Source: Paracoccaceae bacterium
GTDB lineage: Bacteria > Pseudomonadota > Alphaproteobacteria > Rhodobacterales > Rhodobacteraceae
Assembly: GCA_023254015.1 (NCBI GenBank)
Contig: JALQYS010000034.1
Span: forward strand, 1 to 10,437
DNA: 10,437 nt
Direction: 5' to 3'
Shown here: piece after piece, positions 5,873-10,437 of the stretch
Position numbering within the stretch: position 1 is the first letter of the stretch
Layout: each line of letters starts with the position of its first letter
Position numbers and translations under genes: made by a program
Notes under the pieces: model-generated
Databases searched by the model: none
Told to the model about the DNA's origin: nothing
Seen by the model: only the letters and a program-made list of their open reading frames with translations

Positions 5873-5895
5873 TCCGGGGGTGGAAAACCCCCGGG
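5873..5895. other. GC-rich hairpin upstream of GST gene
   Basis: CCGGGGG (5874-5880) pairs exactly with CCCCCGG (5888-5894) around the 7-base loop TGGAAAA, extended by one G-T pair. On the minus strand it leads into the inverted repeat copy (…GAGAGTACTT), so it may belong to that element; on the plus strand it lies 35 bases before the GST start and would be in its leader or promoter. Confidence 0.45.
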
Positions 5896-5929
5896 GGCGG
5901 TGGCCGGGAGCAACGATAGGGAGGATGCG

Positions 5930-6568
5930 ATGACGATCACGCTGTACGGGTTTGGCGAAAGTGGCAATGCCTACAAGGTGGCCCTGATGTTGCAGCTGAC
6001 CTCCACGCCGTGGGATCTGCATTTTGTCGATTTCTTCAAGGGCGAGGCGCGCAGTCCGGCGTTTCTGAAGCTGAACGAAATGGGGGAGGTGCCGGTTCTG
6101 GTCGATGGGGATGAGGTTTTGACCCAATCCGGCATGATCCTTGACCATCTGGCGGAAAAGACCGGGCGGTTTGGCGGGGCCACGGCGGCAGAGACCCGTG
6201 AGGTCTGGCGCTGGATCCTGTGGGACAATCACAAGCTTTCGACCCAGATCGGCACGGCGCGGTTTCTGGCGAACTTTCTGCCAGAGGACAAGCGGCCCGC
6301 CGGGGTGGTGCCCTTTCTGCAAGGGCGGCTCAAGGCGGCCTACAAGGTGCTGGATGCCCATCTTGCGGGGCGCGACTGGATTGTTGGCAGCGGCCCGACC
6401 ATCGCGGATTTCTCTTGCTGCAGCTATCTTTACTACCCTGAACCCTTTGGCTTTGACCGTGCAGAGTGGCCGAACATCAACCGCTGGCAGGACAGGATCG
6501 CCGCCCTGCCCGGCTGGGCGCATCCTTATGATCTGATGCCGCGCGCGCTTCCACAGACGCGCGGATGA
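5930..6568 (+). CDS. Glutathione S-transferase family protein
   Basis: This 212-residue protein has the standard two-domain GST layout. The N-terminal thioredoxin-like domain (about 1-80) starts ITLYGFGESGNAYKVALML, has the cis-proline loop NEMGEVPVL (P55), and the glutathione gamma-glutamyl contact LTQSGMILDHLAEK with S67 (the usual E-S pair is Q66-S67 here). The C-terminal helical domain (about 90-205) has GSGPTIADFSCCSYLY, the N-capping box T157-x-x-D160. Expected activity is glutathione conjugation or thiol exchange in the cytoplasm; the substrate is unknown. AGGGAGG ends 5 bases before the ATG, which decides this start over a GTG at 5900. It stands alone between two non-coding regions, so it is probably a single-gene unit, and its link to the flanking acyl-CoA genes is only positional. 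Confidence 0.92.
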   Translation: MTITLYGFGESGNAYKVALMLQLTSTPWDLHFVDFFKGEARSPAFLKLNEMGEVPVLVDGDEVLTQSGMILDHLAEKTGRFGGATAAETREVWRWILWDNHKLSTQIGTARFLANFLPEDKRPAGVVPFLQGRLKAAYKVLDAHLAGRDWIVGSGPTIADFSCCSYLYYPEPFGFDRAEWPNINRWQDRIAALPGWAHPYDLMPRALPQTRG

Positions 6569-6617
6569 AATGCCCTGGCCGGTCATGGCAAAGGTCGTGA
6601 CGCAGCGAAAGAATTGC

Positions 6618-6633
6618 ATGACGTGAAGGTTAA
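6618..6633 (+). promoter_or_regulatory. Operator-like palindrome upstream of thiolase operon
   Basis: ATGACGTGAAGGTTAA resembles the operator before merR2 (TTTACGTTAACGTCAA): it keeps the TnACGT left half, the central AA, and GTnAA at the right. About 11 of 16 positions match by hand, more if either strand of the palindrome is allowed. TTGCAT (6614-6619) could be a -35, and AAGAAT (6641-6646) a weak -10, but their 21-base spacing is long. MerR-type promoters are known for over-long spacers. The shared site suggests common control of the thiolase operon and merR2-acyl-CoA dehydrogenase. Confidence 0.4.
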
Positions 6634-6667
6634 GCGGAAAAAGAATGAACGGCGTGATCGTTGTGAT

Positions 6668-6698
6668 GCCTGCCCCTGCAGGCTTGCCGCTTGCGGCA
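6668..6698 (+). other. Two tandem hairpins in the thiolase leader
   Basis: GCCTGC and GCAGGC (6668-6683) form a perfect 6-bp stem with loop CCCT. One base later TGCCG and CGGCA (6685-6698) form a 5-bp stem with loop CTTG. Both lie between the proposed promoter and the thiolase ribosome site at 6759. No T-run follows, so they are not a clear terminator. They could stabilise the leader or take part in post-transcriptional control. Confidence 0.4.
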
Positions 6699-6771
6699 GA
6701 TGCGACATGGCCCCCGATTGTGGCTGCGGCCCCCTGTGTTGCAGTCTCTGACCCGACCAAGGAGTGACCTG

Positions 6772-7983
6772 ATGACCGACGCTTTCATCTATGACGCCGT
6801 GCGCACCCCGCGGGGCAAGGGCCGCCCGGACGGGGCCTTGCATGAGGTGACCTCGGTCGCGCTTTCCGCGGGCATCCTGAACGCGGTCAAGGCGCGCAAT
6901 GGGCTGGAAGGCCACGCGGTCGAGGATGTGATCTGGGGCAATGTGACCCAGGTGGGCGAGCAGGGCGGCTGTCTGGCGCGCTCGGCGGTGCTGCTTTCCG
7001 ATCTCGATCAGTCGATCCCCGGCCTTGCGATCAACCGGTTTTGCGCCAGTGGCATGGAGGCGGTGAACCTTGCCGCCAATCAGGTGAAGGCTGGCGCGGG
7101 CGCGGCCTATATCGCCGGCGGGGTCGAGATGATGGGCCGGGTGGCCATGGGCAGCGATGGCGCGGCGATTGCGGTTGACCCGTCTCTGGCGATGAAGACC
7201 TATTTCGTGCCGCAGGGGATTTCTGCCGATCTGATCGCCACCGAATATGGTTTCACCCGGGAGATGGCCGACGCCCTTGCGGTGGAGAGCCAACGCCGCG
7301 CGGGGCAGGCCTGGGCCGAGAACCGCTTTGCCCGATCGATCGTGCCGGTAACCGATCGGAACGGGCTGACCCTGCTTGACCGCGACGAATACATGCGTCC
7401 GGGCACGGACATGGCCACGCTGGCTGCCCTGAAGCCTGCCTTCAAGGACATGGGCGAGACCATGCCCGGTTTCGACAAGGTGGCGCTGATGAAATATCCG
7501 CATCTGGAGCGGATCGAGCATATCCACCACGCAGGCAACTCCAGCGGCATCGTGGATGGGGCGGCGGCCGTACTGATCGGCAATGCGGCCTTTGGCGCGG
7601 CGCATGGGTTGAAACCCCGGGCCCGCATCCGCGCAACGGCCAAGATCGGCACAGACCCGACGATCATGCTGACAGGCCCCGTGCCGGTGACCCAGAAGAT
7701 CCTGCGCGACAGCGGCATGAGCATCCGCGACATCGACCTTTTCGAGGTGAACGAGGCCTTTGCCAGCGTCGTCCTGCGGTTCCAGCAGGCGTTTGAGGTG
7801 GATCCGGCGCTGGTCAACGTGAATGGCGGATCGATTGCCATGGGGCATCCCTTGGGCGCAACCGGCGCGATCATCATCGGCACGCTCTTGGACGAGTTGG
7901 AGCGCACGGGCAAATCCACCGGCCTTGCCACGCTGTGCATTGCCAGCGGCATGGGGGCGGCCACCATCATCGAGAGGGTGTGA
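6772..7983 (+). CDS. fadA: Acetyl-CoA C-acyltransferase (beta-ketothiolase)
   Basis: This 403-residue thiolase cleaves 3-ketoacyl-CoA with CoA to acetyl-CoA and a shortened acyl-CoA, the last beta-oxidation step. All catalytic motifs are intact: NRFCASGMEAVNLAA with nucleophile Cys91, FEVNEAFAS, NGGSIAMGHPLGATGA with His359, and LCIASGMGAA with the acid/base Cys389. The last motif has AS where many thiolases have GG. The length is normal for the family. The start is set by a strong AAGGAG (6759-6764) 7 bases before ATG 6772; the open frame reaches back to 6691 without family similarity. It heads the thiolase-cupin-FadJ operon: its TGA shares one base with the cupin start (TGATG). The symbol is by role next to a FadJ-type partner; a biosynthetic acetoacetyl-CoA thiolase is less likely in this context but not excluded. 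Confidence 0.94.
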   Translation: MTDAFIYDAVRTPRGKGRPDGALHEVTSVALSAGILNAVKARNGLEGHAVEDVIWGNVTQVGEQGGCLARSAVLLSDLDQSIPGLAINRFCASGMEAVNLAANQVKAGAGAAYIAGGVEMMGRVAMGSDGAAIAVDPSLAMKTYFVPQGISADLIATEYGFTREMADALAVESQRRAGQAWAENRFARSIVPVTDRNGLTLLDRDEYMRPGTDMATLAALKPAFKDMGETMPGFDKVALMKYPHLERIEHIHHAGNSSGIVDGAAAVLIGNAAFGAAHGLKPRARIRATAKIGTDPTIMLTGPVPVTQKILRDSGMSIRDIDLFEVNEAFASVVLRFQQAFEVDPALVNVNGGSIAMGHPLGATGAIIIGTLLDELERTGKSTGLATLCIASGMGAATIIERV

Positions 7984-8465
7984 TGAGCAGGATCGACCTT
8001 GAAAAAGTACCGGTCAAGACCGGCTCGATCTATCCTGCGCCCTATGCGGCGATGATGGCGGGGCGGTCCTCATTGCGGCTGGGCGATGCGGGCGGGCTGA
8101 CGCAGTTCGGCGTCAATCTGGTCACGTTGGAGCCGGGGGCGCTGTCGTCGCTGCGGCATTGGCACCGGGCAGAGGATGAATTCGTCATGGTGACCGAAGG
8201 CACCTGCACGCTGGTGACCGACGCGGGCGAAACCGAGATGGCGCCGGGCGATTGCGCGGCCTTTCCGGCGGGCCGGCCAGACGGGCATCATTTCATCAAC
8301 CGCACCGACAGGCCCGCCCGTTTCCTTGTGGTCGGGTCCAAAGCCCCGCACGAGGTGGCAACCTATTCCGATGTTGACCTGATGCTGACGCTGGACGCTG
8401 GACGCGCCACATTCACCCACAAGGACGGCAGTCCCTACAAGGCCCCCGAGGGAGACCAGAAATGA
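7983..8465 (+). CDS. Single-domain cupin protein of unknown function in thiolase operon
   Basis: This is a 160-residue small beta-barrel protein of the cupin_2 type. Motif 1 is RHWHRAEDEFVMVTEG, with metal-ligand candidates His59, His61 and Glu64 or Glu66, followed by the turn glycine. Motif 2 is MAPGDCAAFPAGRPDGHHFINRT, with His102/His103 supplying the last ligand. A divalent metal (Fe, Mn, Zn or Ni) is therefore likely. Such proteins range from dioxygenases and isomerases to ligand sensors, and the sequence does not say which. The last 40 residues (YSDVDLMLTLDAGRATFTHKDG) lie outside the core barrel. The start ATG overlaps the thiolase stop by one base, with GAGAGGG 4 bases before it. The stop overlaps the FadJ start by four (ATGA). 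Such tight coupling implies a task tied to beta-oxidation, for example handling or sensing an acyl-CoA-derived product. Confidence 0.85.
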   Translation: MSRIDLEKVPVKTGSIYPAPYAAMMAGRSSLRLGDAGGLTQFGVNLVTLEPGALSSLRHWHRAEDEFVMVTEGTCTLVTDAGETEMAPGDCAAFPAGRPDGHHFINRTDRPARFLVVGSKAPHEVATYSDVDLMLTLDAGRATFTHKDGSPYKAPEGDQK

Positions 8466-10437
8466 CCGATTTCACCTATGCGATGGACGCCGATGGCGTT
8501 GTCACCCTGACCTGGGACGTCAAGCACAAGTCGATGAATGTCATGTCGACCGAGGCCTTCATGGACCTTTCCGCCAAGGTCGATCAGGCGCTGGCCGATC
8601 CGGCGGCCAAGGGGATCATCATCACCAGCGGAAAGAAGGATTTCGCCGGGGGGATGGATCTGAACGTGATTGCCGCGATGCGGGCCGGCGGCGCTCAGGC
8701 GATCTTTGATGGCGTGATGGGCATGCACCATGTGCTGCGCAAGATCGAGCGTGCGGGCATGGACCCCAAGACGAAAAAGGGCGGCAAGCCGATCGTGGCG
8801 GCCCTGCCCGGCACAGCCCTTGGCATCGGCCTTGAACTGCCGCTTGCCTGCCATCGCATCATCGCCGCCGACAATCCCAAGGCCAAGATCGGCCTGCCCG
8901 AAATCCTTGTCGGCATTTTCCCCGGCGGCGGCGGCACGACGCGCCTTGTCCGCAAGATGGGTGCGATGATGGCTGCGCCCTTCCTGCTGGAGGGCAAGCT
9001 GTCTGATCCGAAATCGGCAAAGGCCGCAGGGCTGATCGACGAGGTGGTCGCTCCCGACCAGCTGCTGGCGCGCGCCAAGGAATGGGTGCTGACGGCCAAG
9101 GATGCCGATCTGGTCAAGCCCTGGGATGACAAGGGCTACAAGATGCCGGGCGGCGCGCCCTATCACCCGGCGGGCTTCATGACCTTCGTCGGTGCGAATG
9201 CCATGGTGCAGGGCAAGACCATGGGCGTTTATCCGGCGGCAAGAGAGCTGTTGGGAGCGGTTTATGAAGGCGCGCTGGTGCCCTTTGACACCGCGATCCG
9301 GATCGAGGCGCGGCACTTTACGGCGCTGCTGATGAACCCGTCGTCCACCTCGATGATCCGCAGCCTGTTCATCAACAAGGAGGCGCTGGAAAAAGGCGCC
9401 AACCGGCCCAAGGTGGCCGATCAGACCGTGAAGAAGGTGGGCATCCTGGGCGCGGGGATGATGGGGGCGGGCATCGCCTATGTCTCGGCCAATGCCGGAA
9501 TTGAGGTGGTGCTGATCGACGCCACGCAAGAAGCGGCCGACCGGGGCAAATCCTATTCCGAAGGCCTTTTGGACAAGGGGATCGCCCGCAAGAAGGTGAC
9601 GGCCGAAAAGAAAGCCGAGGTTCTGGGCCGTATTCTGGCCACCACCGATCATGCCGCGCTGGCGGGCTGCGATCTGATCGTCGAAGCGGTGTTCGAGGAT
9701 CCCAAGGTCAAGGCCGAGGTGACGGCGAAGGTCGAGGCGGTGGTGGGCGCAGACTGCATCTTTGCCACCAACACATCGACCCTGCCGATCTCGTTGCTGG
9801 CCAAGGCGTCGCAGCGGCCCGAACAGTTCATCGGCATCCACTTCTTCAGCCCGGTCGACAAGATGATGCTGGTCGAGATCATCCGCGGCAAGCAGACCGG
9901 CGATCGGGCGGTCGCCAAGGCGCTGGATTACGTCCGGCAAATCCGCAAGACGCCCATCGTGGTGAACGATGCGCGGTTCTTCTATGCCAACCGCTGCATC
10001 ATTCCCTATATCAACGAAGGCATCCGCATGGTGGCAGAGGGCGTGGAACCGGCACTGGTGGAAAACGCCGCCAAACTGGTCGGCATGCCGCTTGGCCCGC
10101 TGCAACTGGTGGACGAAACCTCGATTGATCTGGGGGTGAAGATCGCCAAGGCGACGCGGGCGGCGATGGGCGATGCCTATCCCGATGGCGCGGTAGATGC
10201 GGTGCTGTTTGCCATGGCCGATCAGGGGCGGCTGGGCAAGAAATCCAACGCAGGCTTCTATGCCTATGACCCCACGGGCAAGCGCGAAGGGCTGTGGAGC
10301 GGGCGTGAAGCTGCCTATCCTGTCGCCGAGACCCAGCCAGAGTTGACCGAGGTGCAGCACCGTTTGCTGATGGCGCAGGTGCTGGAGGCGGTGCGGGCTC
10401 TGGAGGACGGCGTGCTGACCGTTATCCGCGAGGGCGA
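8462..10437 (+). CDS. fadJ: Fused enoyl-CoA hydratase / 3-hydroxyacyl-CoA dehydrogenase (FadJ/FadB type), C-terminus outside window
   Basis: The 658 visible residues carry two enzymes of beta-oxidation. The hydratase/isomerase domain (about 1-200) has the oxyanion loop FAGGMDLN, and both catalytic glutamates: Glu125 in GIGLELPLAC and Glu147 in LPEILVGIFPGGGGTTRL. The NAD-binding dehydrogenase domain begins KKVGILGAGMMGAGIAYV (GxGxxG at 330-335). It contains TNTSTLPI and the catalytic pair His460-Glu472 in IHFFSPVDKMMLVEII, with the 12-residue spacing of E. coli FadB. The C-terminal helical domain starts at VNDARFFYANRCIIPYINEG and shows MPLGPLQLVDE. In many relatives the DARFF stretch contains a Gly before the Phe. 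Full-length members have about 700-740 residues, so the end is missing. Its ATG overlaps the cupin stop (ATGA), with GAGGGAGA 7 bases upstream. It should partner the thiolase encoded two genes earlier, as FadJ does with FadI. Confidence 0.95.
   Translation, partial: MTDFTYAMDADGVVTLTWDVKHKSMNVMSTEAFMDLSAKVDQALADPAAKGIIITSGKKDFAGGMDLNVIAAMRAGGAQAIFDGVMGMHHVLRKIERAGMDPKTKKGGKPIVAALPGTALGIGLELPLACHRIIAADNPKAKIGLPEILVGIFPGGGGTTRLVRKMGAMMAAPFLLEGKLSDPKSAKAAGLIDEVVAPDQLLARAKEWVLTAKDADLVKPWDDKGYKMPGGAPYHPAGFMTFVGANAMVQGKTMGVYPAARELLGAVYEGALVPFDTAIRIEARHFTALLMNPSSTSMIRSLFINKEALEKGANRPKVADQTVKKVGILGAGMMGAGIAYVSANAGIEVVLIDATQEAADRGKSYSEGLLDKGIARKKVTAEKKAEVLGRILATTDHAALAGCDLIVEAVFEDPKVKAEVTAKVEAVVGADCIFATNTSTLPISLLAKASQRPEQFIGIHFFSPVDKMMLVEIIRGKQTGDRAVAKALDYVRQIRKTPIVVNDARFFYANRCIIPYINEGIRMVAEGVEPALVENAAKLVGMPLGPLQLVDETSIDLGVKIAKATRAAMGDAYPDGAVDAVLFAMADQGRLGKKSNAGFYAYDPTGKREGLWSGREAAYPVAETQPELTEVQHRLLMAQVLEAVRALEDGVLTVIREG

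Noticed and set aside
5640..5929. A tRNA or other standard RNA gene in the long non-coding stretch
   Set aside because: No cloverleaf with a GTTCRA-type T-arm or CCA-end acceptor pairing could be drawn; the stems seen are local only.
6583..7848. Minus-strand open frame of 421 codons opposite the thiolase
   Set aside because: It is a shadow of the thiolase gene; no ribosome site and no family signature.
8435..10360. Minus-strand open frame of 641 codons opposite FadJ
   Set aside because: It is antisense to a gene with intact hydratase and dehydrogenase motifs, and the translation shows no protein family.

Overview
The window looks like chromosomal DNA of a Rhodobacteraceae-type alphaproteobacterium (Rhodobacter, Paracoccus or Gemmobacter relatives). 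This is inferred from the high GC content, strong G/C third-position bias, the protein types, and an intergenic repeat (GAGTATTT followed by CCAAGAGGAAGA) of a kind I associate with this family. The species cannot be named. I see no phage, transposase, CRISPR array, rRNA, tRNA or defence gene. Most of the window is an acyl-CoA catabolism (beta-oxidation) locus.

Layout. (1) 1-1662, minus strand: two small hotdog-fold PaaI-type thioesterases followed by a MATE efflux transporter that runs off the left edge. Each junction is an ATGA overlap, so the three genes form a translationally coupled operon. (2) 1896-3051, plus strand: a MerR-family regulator followed 7 bases later by a divergent ProC (pyrroline-5-carboxylate reductase)-like protein. 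(3) 3095-5368: a promoter with a palindromic operator-like site, a second MerR paralogue, and a 591-residue acyl-CoA dehydrogenase 11 bases behind it. (4) 5369-5929: a perfect hairpin, a 70-residue unknown protein, and a 290-base non-coding stretch holding two inverted copies of the repeat around a C-rich, structured spacer. (5) 5930-6568: a glutathione S-transferase-like protein. (6) 6618-10437: an imperfect copy of the operator palindrome, a hairpin-rich leader, then a thiolase, a cupin and a fused enoyl-CoA hydratase/3-hydroxyacyl-CoA dehydrogenase that runs off the right edge. The last three genes overlap end to start.

How they work together. The acyl-CoA dehydrogenase, the hydratase/dehydrogenase and the thiolase supply all four steps of a beta-oxidation turn. 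The thioesterases can hydrolyse acyl-CoA and so release CoA. The two operator-like palindromes, one before merR2-acyl-CoA dehydrogenase and one before the thiolase operon, suggest that a MerR protein encoded here co-regulates both units. The most notable points are this shared operator, the paired MerR paralogues around a ProC-like enzyme with an altered signature, the cupin locked into the thiolase operon, and the inverted repeat pair with its unexplained structured spacer. I did not find a clearly new multi-gene system; these are candidates for closer reading.
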